This document shows positions 36,543 to 45,550 of a stretch of 64,000 nucleotides of DNA, piece after piece. Every line of letters starts with the position of its first letter. Position 1 is the first letter of the stretch. A model generated the notes under the pieces. That model was not told where the DNA came from, did not search any database, and saw nothing but the letters and a program-made list of their open reading frames with translations. Position numbers and translations under genes: made by a program. Origin of the DNA: UBA7236 sp964638865 (lineage in GTDB: Bacteria > Bacteroidota > Bacteroidia > Chitinophagales > BACL12). The stretch is taken from contig CAZXBG010000002.1 in NCBI GenBank assembly GCA_964638865.1, forward strand, positions 28,719 to 92,718, written 5' to 3'.

Positions 36543-36593
36543 GTCAATATTTTATTTTAAATAGGATAATCATTTAAAATTAAAAATAATTCA

Positions 36594-37619
36594 ATGGCAG
36601 ATAATCTTTTCTTTCGATATATAAACAGCTACCCTTCCGATTCGGAAACCATTTGGAGTGTAGAATTGCAAGGGGTGACACATAATGAAGATCATTGGTT
36701 TATTAGTCAAAAATCTCGATTATGGAAAATTCCGGTTGGTGTAGATTTGAACGATGTTACAGATGATATTAGCAGAGGAATTTTCAACATTCCTATACCA
36801 CCTGAACTTGCGGTGGATTACGACCACATGGGCGATCTTGATTTTTATAACGGTTATCTTTTTGTGGGATTAGAAAATTCAGGCGATAGTCGTACTGCAA
36901 GTATTGCATGTTTTGATGCGGAAACTTTAAATTTTATTGGCAGCGACAAAGTTCCGGAACAGGATGGACATGCTTCTTGGTGCGCTGTGAATGCAAAGGA
37001 TGGATTTTTATATAGTTCTGCATATAACAACGTTACTAAATTATTTGCCTATGAATTTACGATTGGAATCAATTGTTTTGTTTTGTCGCTTTGCAAAACC
37101 GTAACATTGCACAAAGAAAATGAAGAACAATTTATTTTATCGGGGATACAAGGGGGAGTATTTGTTACCGAAAATGAGGAAACACATTTGTTTTTAACTT
37201 CGAATGATTATGTTACAAGAGGAGTGCAGGTTTTTAGATGGGCAGATGCACGAAGAATCCAAAAAATTTTTATTGACCAAGAATATTTCACTTTTGGTGA
37301 AGAAATTGAAGGATTAACTTACTGGGATCTTAGTAGTGGTATTGCTCCGGGAATAAAAGGTCAATTGCATATTTTTGAACTTGATAACGATTCGGACAAT
37401 GTGGATGATTTAAAAGATTTTTATCATTATGCTTTTTACCGCTCTGAATATATTGCAAATATAAATCCGGCATCAAGAGAAGTGCATCACTGGGAATGTA
37501 AATGGATAGACCTAATGACTCCTGAGCATAAGGTTGCTTGCAACTCTTTAGAACAAGCGATAGCGGATGGGTATGACGGCTGTCACTATTGTATTGGTGG
37601 GGTATTGGATAAGCGGTAG
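36594..37619 (+). CDS. propeller-like protein with C-terminal Ada-type zinc-binding motif
   Basis: A 341-residue protein without signal peptide. The first ~290 residues look like a six- or seven-bladed propeller (VELQGVTHNEDHWFISQKSR, DYDHMGDLDFYNGYLFVGLE, VFVTENEETHLFLTSND, EIEGLTYWDLSSG). The last ~45 residues carry EVHHWECKWI, KVACNSLEQAIADGYDGC and DGCHYCIGG, i.e. His, Cys and a CxxC pair arranged as in the small zinc motif of Ada and Excalibur-like proteins (C-x-n-V-x-F-x-S-x-E-E-A-x-x-x-G-Y-x-P-C-x-x-C). This is a recognition by pattern. The combination suggests a metal-structured C-terminus; no function is known to me. Confidence 0.72.
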   Translation: MADNLFFRYINSYPSDSETIWSVELQGVTHNEDHWFISQKSRLWKIPVGVDLNDVTDDISRGIFNIPIPPELAVDYDHMGDLDFYNGYLFVGLENSGDSRTASIACFDAETLNFIGSDKVPEQDGHASWCAVNAKDGFLYSSAYNNVTKLFAYEFTIGINCFVLSLCKTVTLHKENEEQFILSGIQGGVFVTENEETHLFLTSNDYVTRGVQVFRWADARRIQKIFIDQEYFTFGEEIEGLTYWDLSSGIAPGIKGQLHIFELDNDSDNVDDLKDFYHYAFYRSEYIANINPASREVHHWECKWIDLMTPEHKVACNSLEQAIADGYDGCHYCIGGVLDKR

Positions 37620-37649
37620 GTATAAGTTTATATTAATTACCCAATCGAT

Positions 37650-37997
37650 TTATTTCGCCTTACAACAACCATCCAACTTTACATAACTGGCAGGATCTGC
37701 TTTAACATGGTCGGCATCATATCCTGAAGCTGCTATTGCCGCACGAATTTTATCGGGGTCGGTTTTTGAAGTTTTATAAGAAACAGTGATCGTATTTGCT
37801 TCCGGACTCACATCGATGGATTTAACTCCGGGAATAGTAAGTGTTGAATTGTAAATATTAGCCCCGCAACTTTCACATTGCATACAATGGTCGCAGGCGA
37901 TGGATGTTTTAACTACAATAGTTTCTTTTTTGGCTTTCTGGGCAAAGGATATAGTAACCGTAAATGTTAAAATAATGGATACAAATAGATTTTTCAT
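37650..37997 (-). CDS. exported heavy-metal-associated (HMA) domain protein
   Basis: A 115-residue protein with signal peptide (MKNLFVSIILTFTVTISFAQ) and one HMA domain: ETIVVKTSIACDHCMQCESC, GVKSIDVSPEANTITVSYKT and the last strand IRAAIAASGYDADHVKAD, ending in GCCKAK. The metal site region is cysteine-rich (C-x2-C-x2-C-x2-C) rather than the simple CxxC of CopZ, and a second Cys pair is C-terminal. Probably a periplasmic metal (copper or similar) binding protein. An ATG 12 bases upstream is also possible. It is the only intact gene of a locus whose other members are broken (38095-40220). Confidence 0.9.
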   Translation of the reverse strand: MKNLFVSIILTFTVTISFAQKAKKETIVVKTSIACDHCMQCESCGANIYNSTLTIPGVKSIDVSPEANTITVSYKTSKTDPDKIRAAIAASGYDADHVKADPASYVKLDGCCKAK

Positions 37998-38094
37998 TGG
38001 TTTTGTCATTTTTTTTCAAAGTTAATGATTTTGCATGAAATTGGCAATTTTCAGGCTACTCAAATAATTTGAATTATGTTTCATCTAATTCATG

Positions 38095-38357
38095 TTAGTT
38101 TTCTATCTCAAAGTATAAAGTGATTAAATCATAAAATACAATGCTCATTTCATTGTGTAATACTTTTACAGTTACCACTTTTGTGTTAAGTTTAAGTGAT
38201 ACACTACTTTCACCATCAGTTTTCTTTAATGATTTTTCGATGGTTGCTCTACAAGTTCCACAAACTGCCGAGGTTTTAATTTCAACCGCTTACGCAGTTG
38301 CGCTTGGTTATGCTTTCCTCGGAATAATTCCGATAAAAAAAATGCGGCTACTAGCAT
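38095..38357 (-). pseudogene. remnant of a second exported HMA-domain protein
   Basis: On the minus strand an ATG at 38357 opens a signal-like peptide (MLVAAFFLSELFRG), while an HMA domain lies in another frame: VEIKTSAVCGTCRATIEK followed by SSVSLKLNTKVVTVKV. The two parts are joined by a frameshift and an in-frame TAA (38290-38292), and the last HMA strand is replaced by unrelated residues before the stop at 38095. So a typical HMA metal-binding gene can be read but not translated whole. The plus-strand frame at 38141-38359 is an antisense shadow. The start lies 22 bp after the end of the upstream broken gene, which fits a former operon. Confidence 0.75.
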
Positions 38358-38379
38358 AATTGTATGAATTGTTCTAATA

Positions 38380-39401
38380 TTATTTGGTTGTTTTTTTCTT
38401 ATTTTCATTATCAATAAAAAACCTGTATGATAATCCCAAAGTGATATTAATGTCAGAAGCGACCTGCCCCCGTTTACTTTTTGAAATACCGGTAATTCAT
38501 ACATGGTATAAGCGGTAAGTTTATGAAAAAACGTGTAGCTTATCTGGGGCACTATAAAAATTTTACTGCTTCCGAACGAATTTACATCATAATTTGCAAC
38601 AGGAAGGCCTTCAGCCCGTTCCAGATTCCCAATGTATTCATATTTTCCTGAAATTATTAAGCCTAAATTTTCTCCGATAGTTTAACTGTTAAATAAACTC
38701 ACCGTTGCATAGTTTCCGAATTTTTCACCGTTAGGATTCCATCCCTTTAAAATATATTGAAATAAAGTGAAGATTTTAAACTTTTGAACAGGAAATCCCC
38801 TTAAAATAAATCCATAAAAAATAAAATCGTTAGAACCGGTTGTAGGTTGAATACCGGGTGGTTTTTTTTGATATAATGTTGTTGTTTCATTCTGAAATAA
38901 AATGAGTGAATCGTTATAGCTCCCAACGGGTATTTTTAAACCTAAACCTACGGTAATTTCCCAAACACTTTTTTCTGTCGTTTTATTCCATACATCATAT
39001 TTGGGAAAAACTATGAGGTCGCCAATTCCGCTACCAGTAATTGTATCGATATAATCTGCGCCATATTGGGTTTTATTGTAATAATATCCGCATGCCAGTG
39101 AGAGGGTAAGGTGTTTAGTGATTCCGTAACTAAACCGGGAGAAAAGGTAGTTGGAGTTATAACTTTGCAACAGCTGAGGTATAGCGGGATCAACGCCTAA
39201 AAATTTATCTGAAAACGTATATTGGTGATTAACATTAAATTCTGTCTGGCCCTTCAGCAAAACACCCTGTGACACACCGTCGGCAATAGGACTTCCACCA
39301 CCACCCGTGCAACATCCCTGCCCGAATGAATAATTAAAGAAAAATAAACAAACGCATGCAAATAATAAAACTTTCAAGCGATTCCTGATCTCTGATTTCA
39401 T
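38380..39401 (-). pseudogene. outer-membrane transporter-like protein with in-frame stop and frameshift
   Basis: Begins with a signal peptide and mature start GQGCCTGGGGSPIADG, a form seen in Bacteroidota outer-membrane beta-barrels found next to HMA genes. Reading is interrupted by TAA at 38682-38684 after SLFNS, but the same frame goes on with TIGENLGLIISGKYEYIGNL and SYTFFHKLTAYTMYELPVFQ. A second lesion is a missing base in a C5 run (38467-38471): one extra base restores QVASDINITLGLSYRFFIDN and a stop at 38380. So one nonsense change and one frameshift. Beta-strand pattern and terminal aromatic RFF support a barrel. Sequencing error is possible but less likely given the broken neighbours. 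Confidence 0.82.
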
Positions 39402-39437
39402 TTGTTTATAGTTTGAGCTTCCAATAATTTTTATGAA

Positions 39438-40220
39438 TTAATGGTTCACTGTAAGGTTCATGGTTTTTTGGAATGCCCCGCAGCTCATCTCCACTATATA
39501 AATTCCATTAACCAATGCTTGTGTATTTAATTCATATTTATTTTTCCCTAATGATTGATTTTCAATTTTAACGGTTTTAATTTTTTGACCCGTCAGGTTT
39601 ATAATACTAATTGTAACAGTGGAAATTGTATTTAGCGTATAGTTTATTGTTGAAGATGATGATGCAGGATTGGGGTAAATATTTGTTAATCCGATCGGTG
39701 CAATGTTTTGTACAGATGTTTCTGTGCCCAATGTAGCATTGATTGCATCTCGCACGTCCTGGTTATCCAAAGTATTGTTATAGCCGAGCTTATTGTAATA
39801 AACATGATGATCATTACCACCAAGTACTACAATTGTTGGCATTCCCATTCCGCCGTAATAGTTAAATTCGTCATAACCATCAAGAAAGGTCAGGCACGAC
39901 AATCCACTTGCCCAGCTTATTATTGAAGCGCAAGTAAAAGAGGCGTTCCAGTCAATGAGGAAAAATTTTAATTTGCCGGGGTCCGAAGCAGCATAGTCGA
40001 GGTTGATCTCGTCCATATAATATGCGGCTGAGATGCAGGTGCCGCAATTCATAGCGTATTCGCAAATGATCACACTACCATTATCCAGCTCAGAAAACAG
40101 GTTATATGAATAACCACTAACGCATTCATCCTTTGTTCAGTCCAAAGCCTCAGTTACCTGTGCAGAGCCGCTGCAATAAACCGCAAAACTGAGGAGGGTG
40201 AGAAATGTAAATTTTTTCAT
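39438..40220 (-). pseudogene. exported redoxin-like protein with T9SS domain, broken by TGA
   Basis: The ATG at 40220 starts a signal peptide (MKKFTFLTLLSFAVYCSGSA) and then QVTEALD, where TGA (40137-40139, codon 28) stops the frame; the same frame continues TKDECVSGYSYNLFSELDNG. The rest is thioredoxin-like: VIICEYAMNCGTCISAAYYM with a CxxC site, LIDWNASFTCASI, MPTIVVLGGNDH, and a C-terminal T9SS domain (NIYPNPASSSSTINY to GIYIVEMS). Trp (TGG) at this place would fit DWT. A GTG-initiated fragment from 40073 remains. TGA is a normal stop elsewhere here, so recoding is unlikely. Confidence 0.82.
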
Positions 40221-40613
40221 ATAGCGTTATTTTAAATGATTTCTTTACAGATGTAAATATAAGGTGAGTTCAACTGATAAGGACAATTTTTAGAAACAAA
40301 GAAAATAGCTTTTGAGGGCTTTTTTCTTTAACCAAGTAGCGTAATCATTGGATTGTCTGCGTCTAAAAACTATAAACAACTCAGTTCAGTACAAAGGTAT
40401 CAAATTGCTTAAAAGAATGTAATTACAATGCACTATTCGCTCACTTCCCCTCAGGGGTGATTTTGTTGATTGACACATGCAGATTGTTTAAAGAAAGATC
40501 AATGGAATTATTAGCCCCGCGGAGTATCTCCTTATGTTAGGGCTCTGTAGAGATATAAAAAGAAGGCCGCTCCACTTAAGAACAGCCTCTTTTTATATAA
40601 TTTAACTTAAATA
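40221..40613. other. intergenic region with promoter and shared CCCT-GGGG motif
   Basis: No gene is seen. On the minus strand TACCTTTG (plus 40392-40399) is an exact -7 element for the broken redoxin gene, giving a ~170-nt leader. At 40448-40463 the bases CCCTCAGGGGTGATTT match CCCTTTGGGGTGATTT at 42593-42608 except for two central bases. A hairpin for the next gene lies at 40557-40594. Confidence 0.55.
40557..40594 (-). terminator. probable terminator of the T9SS gene at 40614
   Basis: Arms AAAAAGAAGGC and GCCTCTTTTT pair with one bulge; read on the minus strand the right-hand end gives a T-rich tail. It lies just downstream of the stop of the T9SS propeller gene. Confidence 0.6.
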
Positions 40614-42521
40614 TTATTGTACTACTATTGACTTTGAATAATTAACCGAACTTCCCGCAACGGTCAGAAAATAAGTTCCGGCAAATATATTGTTATTAAA
40701 AACTAATTCAATTTCTCCACTTGCATCATTCCTTATTTTTTCCTGTTGAATGATTCGGCCGGTAATATCAGTAATTGTTACAACAAAACTTTCATCATCT
40801 GCAGCGGCAGGAAGTATTATTGTTAAATTATCATGCGCAGGATTTGGAAATACTTCAATTTCATTTTCACTGATCGAATTTCCGTCTAATAGTCGCATTA
40901 CTATTTTATTCGTTGATTGGATGGTGCAGGCTCCTCTGGTGATCAAACAATAATAAGTGCCCGGAACAATAAAGGTGTATGAATGTGAAGTTGCTCCTAG
41001 AATTATGCCGGTGGAAACTTCATACCATTGAAATGTATCACCAGGTGTATTGGGCACACTCACTTTATTTCCCAAGGCATTCAATTTTGTTTTTATCGTT
41101 ATATCACAATCCTGAATTGCAGCGAGATAAAAAGCATAGGGATCAGAGATTAATGTATCAGTTTCAAAAGTAAGCAGTCCATTAAATTGACCGCAAATCG
41201 CAATCTGCTCATTAATAACACCAATACCTCTTACCATTGTCAAGCCAGTACCTTCAATTGTATTCATCCATCTTACATCTCCATTTTTATTCAACTTGAT
41301 TAAAAAACCCTTGCTGGAATATACAGGCAACGCGCCTGTTGTAATTATTGAACCATTCAATTTGAGTGTGTCAGCAAATCCACCCCCAATATAGCAGTTT
41401 CCCTTATTATCCGTTGCAATGGCAGCTTCATCATCGGTGGCCGAAATAAGATATGCACCCCCTGTTGTGCTAATTTGGTTAATCCATTTGTACACTCCGG
41501 CAGTTGAAATTTTGGCAACAAACATATTTATATTATCTGTATGTTCGAGCAGGGTATTATCAAACCAGGTTGAATCAGAAGAAAAATCTCCATAAGCATA
41601 TACATTATTTGCTGCATCGGTTGTAATCCCTTTAACATCCTCAAACCCTGACCCTGAAATTGCTTTTCCCCAAATGCTCACAAAATTTTGATTCATTTTC
41701 CAGACAAATCCATCGGGGATCGCAAAAGTAGGATTAAGAAGATAGGGAAACACAGTATCAATTTCCGACATTGAAAAAAGTCCCGAGTTACCGGCTACAA
41801 TAACATTGCCTGCATTATCGCAAACAATGCGGATAATTCCGGTAAGGTACGATGGGATGTAATTTCTTGCAGTGATAATATGTCCGTCAAGCGCACTCAT
41901 TCTTGTGAATAAATAGCAAATTCCATCATAATATTCGCCAGTTTTGAAAGTAATTCCTGTAATATGATAAAATATATTATAAATGCTGTTTCCATCGGGT
42001 GAGATCGCTATAGAAGTACTCCATGCGCCGCCATATTCATTGTAAGTTGTATTTGTCCATTGCACATTTCCATTGGTGTCAAACTTTGTTATATAACCAC
42101 GTGCAAGATAATAGAGTTGCAGATCAGAATTTTGCATTACACCATCAATGATAAGACTGTCATAAAATTTTCCGGTTACAAAACAATCGCCTGTTGCCTT
42201 GTTTACTTTCAGGCTGTAAAGCTCATTGTAATATCCCTGCATTATTTTTACCCACTGCACATTTCCATCCGCATCGTGTTTAGTCAGAAAAGAGCTGGGA
42301 TAACCAATATAAGAATTGTCATTATAAGTTACTCCATCAATTACAATAGATTGATAGAAATAACCCCCGGTGTATTTATTCCCCAAATTATCTACATCAA
42401 CTGATAGCGCATCATCGGGAAGATCATTAGCTGATGAAGAAATTGCCCAGTCCGTAGCTTGCGCAAATACATTTATTTGCAGGCAAAGGAATGTAATAAT
42501 TAAAATTGTACATTTTTTCAT
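40614..42521 (-). CDS. secreted SBBP-propeller protein with Ig-like and T9SS type A domain
   Basis: A 635-residue secreted protein with signal peptide (MKKCTILIITFLCLQINVFAQ), a long propeller of SBBP-like repeats (DVDNLGNKYTGGYFYQS, DADGNVQWVKIMQG, NNVYAYGDFSSDSTW, NKGNCYIGGGFADTL), an Ig-like segment with two Cys (PGTYYCLITRGACTIQ), and a T9SS domain (IEVFPNPAHDNLTIILP to GTYFLTVAGS, ending SIVVQ). The ATG at 42521 gives the signal peptide; a longer frame start adds 43 unrelated residues. It follows a two-component pair on the same strand and has its own -7 element, so co-regulation is possible. Confidence 0.86.
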   Translation of the reverse strand: MKKCTILIITFLCLQINVFAQATDWAISSSANDLPDDALSVDVDNLGNKYTGGYFYQSIVIDGVTYNDNSYIGYPSSFLTKHDADGNVQWVKIMQGYYNELYSLKVNKATGDCFVTGKFYDSLIIDGVMQNSDLQLYYLARGYITKFDTNGNVQWTNTTYNEYGGAWSTSIAISPDGNSIYNIFYHITGITFKTGEYYDGICYLFTRMSALDGHIITARNYIPSYLTGIIRIVCDNAGNVIVAGNSGLFSMSEIDTVFPYLLNPTFAIPDGFVWKMNQNFVSIWGKAISGSGFEDVKGITTDAANNVYAYGDFSSDSTWFDNTLLEHTDNINMFVAKISTAGVYKWINQISTTGGAYLISATDDEAAIATDNKGNCYIGGGFADTLKLNGSIITTGALPVYSSKGFLIKLNKNGDVRWMNTIEGTGLTMVRGIGVINEQIAICGQFNGLLTFETDTLISDPYAFYLAAIQDCDITIKTKLNALGNKVSVPNTPGDTFQWYEVSTGIILGATSHSYTFIVPGTYYCLITRGACTIQSTNKIVMRLLDGNSISENEIEVFPNPAHDNLTIILPAAADDESFVVTITDITGRIIQQEKIRNDASGEIELVFNNNIFAGTYFLTVAGSSVNYSKSIVVQ

Positions 42522-42559
42522 GATAAGTAGTTTTAGATTAAATAAATTGATTGATAGAA

Positions 42560-42608
42560 CAAAACTACTGCTGCATATTTGGCCGTCTGTTACCCTTTGG
42601 GGTGATTT
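42560..42608 (-). promoter_or_regulatory. promoter and shared regulatory motif of the T9SS gene at 40614
   Basis: Minus-strand TAGTTTTG (42560-42567) matches TAnnTTTG, 39 nt before the ATG. About 25 bp further upstream is CCCTTTGGGGTGATTT (42593-42608), which matches a motif at 40448-40463. The position fits an activator site near the -33 region, which itself lacks a TTTG. Confidence 0.5.
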
Positions 42609-42653
42609 GGATGGGTGTAATCCGGAATAATAAAAACCATGTAGTACCAATAC

Positions 42654-43280
42654 CTACATCAACAATTGCCTGATTCGGGCAATTGTAGTGCTTCTTGAAT
42701 TGCTTTCCAGTTTGAGATACATGTGATTGATATGTTTTTTAACCGTATTTAAGGAAATATAAAGTTCATCTGCTATTCTTTGATTAGTTTTTCCATTATA
42801 AATCAATTGAAGTAAGTCAATTTCTCTTTCAGAAAGGGGAATAGTTAATTTTTTATTAATCAGTGCTGTGTTTAATTCAGGAAATTGCATTTTCATTTTT
42901 TGGGCATGATTGTATAATGCAACTTCAATTGTTGTAAAAAGGCTGGGTTCTGAAAATGGTTTTACAAGATAGCCTGAAGGTTCAGTGTGCTTAGCTTTAT
43001 CTAATGTGTTTTTATCGGAATAAGAAGTCAAAAAGATAAATGGTAATTTATAATTATTTTTAATTATTTCTGCAATTTCAATTCCATGAATTTCACCATT
43101 TAAATTAATATCTAATATGGCGAAATCTGGCGTATTATTTTTTAAACTTAGTAATGCATCTTCTTTTGAATATGCAATATCAGAAACGCTATATTCATTT
43201 TTTTCAAGTGCAGATTCAATGTCTGCTGCAATGATTGGTTCATCTTCTACAATTAAAATGTTTATTTCTGTTGTATTCAT
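42654..43280 (-). CDS. LuxR/NarL-type response regulator
   Basis: A 208-residue regulator: receiver domain (ILIVEDEPIIAADIE, phospho-Asp in DFAILDINLNGEIHG, FIFLTSYSD, SGYLVKPFSE) and a C-terminal LuxR-type HTH (IPLSEREIDLLQLIYNGKTN, IADELYISLNTVKKHINHMY). Its ATG overlaps the stop of the kinase gene by one base (TAATG), so the pair is coupled. It is likely the output of that kinase; target genes may include the T9SS gene directly downstream. Confidence 0.95.
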   Translation of the reverse strand: MNTTEINILIVEDEPIIAADIESALEKNEYSVSDIAYSKEDALLSLKNNTPDFAILDINLNGEIHGIEIAEIIKNNYKLPFIFLTSYSDKNTLDKAKHTEPSGYLVKPFSEPSLFTTIEVALYNHAQKMKMQFPELNTALINKKLTIPLSEREIDLLQLIYNGKTNQRIADELYISLNTVKKHINHMYLKLESNSRSTTIARIRQLLM

Positions 43281-45211
43281 TATTTCAGTTGATTTTTTAT
43301 TTCAATTGATATTTTAGTTCCATCATTATTTTTAATTTTCATTTCCCCTTTTAATTTTTTTATAAATGCATTGATCATTTTATGTCCGAACGAATTCTGA
43401 TTAAAGTGTGATGCATCTCCTTCAAACCCAACTCCATTATCGTTCACAGATAATTTAAGTAGAGATCCTTCTTGTTTCAAAATTACTTCTATTATACCTG
43501 CGTTATTTCCCGGAAATGCATATTTTAAGCAGTTGTTAATCAATTCATTTAACACCAATCCTAATGGAACTAAGGTATCAACATCTAATTGAATGTTATC
43601 GATATCCATTTTCACTTGAATTTTGTCCTCTTTAATGTTATACGAATTAAACAGGTAGGATGTAAGATTCTCAATATATGTTTTAACGCTTATGTTTACC
43701 AGGTTTTCATCCATATATAAATTTTGATGAATGATGGCCATACTTTGCACCCTGTTTTTACTTTCCTTTACTGCATCCAATGCTTTTTCATCGCTGATAT
43801 AATTGGATTGTAAACTTAATAAACTGGAAACTATTTGAAGATTGTTTTTTACCCGATGGTGAATTTCCCTTAATAACAATTCTTTTTCGCTCAATGAAGT
43901 TTCTATTATTTTATTTTGTGCATTCAACAATTCTTTTTTTCTGCGGTTATTAGTAAATGCCTTATACGCAACTAAAGTTAATCCTAAAAAAAGGATTGTT
44001 GAAAGTATAAAGTAATTGCGTATTTTTTTGCTTGCTTTAAGTTGTGTAAAACTAATAAGATTAGTAAGGCTTAACTGTTGAATTTCTTTTTCTTTTTCGC
44101 TTGTTTCATACACTGCAGAGAGCTCATTTATCTGGCGACTGTTTTCTTCGTTATACAATGTATCATACGCATTTTTCGAAAGGATAAGAAACTCGAATGC
44201 AGACTTGTAATCGCCTTTCCGCTCATAGGTTTTTGAAAGTATTTTAGAAAATATCGCCTCCTTCTCTAGTGAATGTATTGCTTTAGCCTCATTCAAGGCA
44301 GTTGAAAAATATTCAATTGCAAGTTCAATGTTATTTTCATTTAAAGCGATATTGCCTAAAGCTTCGTTGATTGTAGGATTAACTACAGAATAATTTATTG
44401 CTTTCGCTTCCCTCTGTACTTCCAGTAATATTTTTTTTGCGGCGTCGGCTTGTTTCAAGGCCACTAACGCAGAACCAATGTTTGCCTTGCTGTTAAGAAT
44501 ATCCTTTTTTTTATCCAATTTTTCGGCAATTATTAAGGCTTTGCTCGCATAAACATAAGCACTATCGTAGTTTTCGGCATGTACGTACGAGCTTCCGATA
44601 TTCATGAGTGTATTAAGAATTCCTTGTTGATCATTTAATTCTTTTTTAATTTCCAATGATACAGTATAATATTTAATTGCATTCGCATAATCCTTTCTTG
44701 AGCGGTAAACCAGTCCGATATTATTGTATGATCTCGAAACAGGCATTTTATCTCCCACTAGTTGCCGCAATTCTAATCCTTTGAAATAATTGCGCAAGGC
44801 CAATTCATAATTTCCGGTATGATAATAAGCCATCCCAATATCAGAAATGGCATTAGATTGTTTATCAATTGCATTTATAGACTCAAAAATATTCTTCGCC
44901 TGATTAAGAAAAAATAAACAGGAGTCGAGCATATTTTTGTAATCGTAGGAAACCCCTTTTTGGTGCAGGGCTTTTCCCTCCCGCATTTTATCCTTTGCTT
45001 GGAAAGCTGCTGCGTAAGATATATCTGCATATTTTATTGCCATTTCAGGGTCATCCTCCTGAAAAGCAATACATAATTTCCATGCAAGATCTGCTTTGAG
45101 GGTGTCCGATTTCGTACTGTTGAGCAATTGAATCAAAGAATCATTTGTAACATTTTGACTATGCAGAAACAGGTTTAATAAAATACAAACAGCCGTTAAA
45201 GATAATTTCAT
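43280..45211 (-). CDS. TPR sensor histidine kinase (HisKA_2 type)
   Basis: A 643-residue kinase. A signal peptide (MKLSLTAVCILLNLFLHSQ) leads to a periplasmic array of about six or more tetratricopeptide repeats (e.g. AYYHTGNYELALRNYFKGLE, VYRSRKDYANAIKYYTVSLE). Then come one membrane helix (NYFILSTILFLGLTLVAYKA) and a cytoplasmic HisKA_2 domain (LLREIHHRVKNNLQIVSSLL, His acceptor) with a HATPase (VLNELINNCLKYAFPG, LSVNDNGVGF, SFGHKMINAFIKKL). The TPRs may sense a periplasmic partner. An in-frame ATG 12 bases upstream exists. Coupled by overlap to the LuxR-type regulator. This architecture is frequent in Bacteroidota. Confidence 0.94.
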   Translation of the reverse strand: MKLSLTAVCILLNLFLHSQNVTNDSLIQLLNSTKSDTLKADLAWKLCIAFQEDDPEMAIKYADISYAAAFQAKDKMREGKALHQKGVSYDYKNMLDSCLFFLNQAKNIFESINAIDKQSNAISDIGMAYYHTGNYELALRNYFKGLELRQLVGDKMPVSRSYNNIGLVYRSRKDYANAIKYYTVSLEIKKELNDQQGILNTLMNIGSSYVHAENYDSAYVYASKALIIAEKLDKKKDILNSKANIGSALVALKQADAAKKILLEVQREAKAINYSVVNPTINEALGNIALNENNIELAIEYFSTALNEAKAIHSLEKEAIFSKILSKTYERKGDYKSAFEFLILSKNAYDTLYNEENSRQINELSAVYETSEKEKEIQQLSLTNLISFTQLKASKKIRNYFILSTILFLGLTLVAYKAFTNNRRKKELLNAQNKIIETSLSEKELLLREIHHRVKNNLQIVSSLLSLQSNYISDEKALDAVKESKNRVQSMAIIHQNLYMDENLVNISVKTYIENLTSYLFNSYNIKEDKIQVKMDIDNIQLDVDTLVPLGLVLNELINNCLKYAFPGNNAGIIEVILKQEGSLLKLSVNDNGVGFEGDASHFNQNSFGHKMINAFIKKLKGEMKIKNNDGTKISIEIKNQLK

Positions 45212-45550
45212 ATGGTTTACCATTTGAGTTAGAAATCATGCCAAAGCGTTGTATTAATGGTATTTTAGTTTGTTTTAACCCCTATTACCGTTATTACCCC
45301 GGCTGTGTGCATATTTTCAATAGGTAAGATTAGGACAATTTTGGGAGAATATGCAGTGTTTACATCAAAAAGGGAGAGAAGACGCGGAAACTAATTTCCT
45401 AAAGCTTTTGACATCCCTTAAATCAAAAGAAAGTTTGATGTGCAGTAAAACCAAAAATTTGGTTCGACCCACAGGGACACGCCCAAATAGACATGCTTTA
45501 ATGTTTCAAAAACTGCTTAAACATTGCTAATTTCGCAACAAATATTAATT
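45212..45550. other. divergent spacer, no gene seen
   Basis: Between the TPR kinase and the E2 gene. It holds two direct copies of TATTACC, nine bases apart (45283-45289, 45292-45298), in front of the kinase gene, and TAATTTCG (45528-45535), a weak -7 match before the E2 gene. I saw no RNA gene or longer repeat. Confidence 0.4.

Noticed and set aside
38141..38359. Plus-strand 72-codon frame resembling a small membrane protein
   Set aside because: It is antisense to the HMA remnant, whose recognisable VEIKTSAVCGTC motif is on the minus strand; no plus-strand homology or promoter is seen.
40137..40139. TGA read as Trp (alternative genetic code) or selenocysteine
   Set aside because: TGA ends other intact genes here (for example the phosphoglycerol transferase at 3824-3826), and the residue expected by context is Trp, not Cys or Sec. 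A mutation fits better, given the broken neighbours.
5137..42521. A T9SS gene cluster
   Set aside because: Only cargo proteins with sorting domains are present; no gld, spr or por machinery gene was found, so they are dispersed cargo genes.
45450..45490. Possible tRNA T-arm (GGTTCGAC near 45460)
   Set aside because: No acceptor or anticodon stem can be formed around it.
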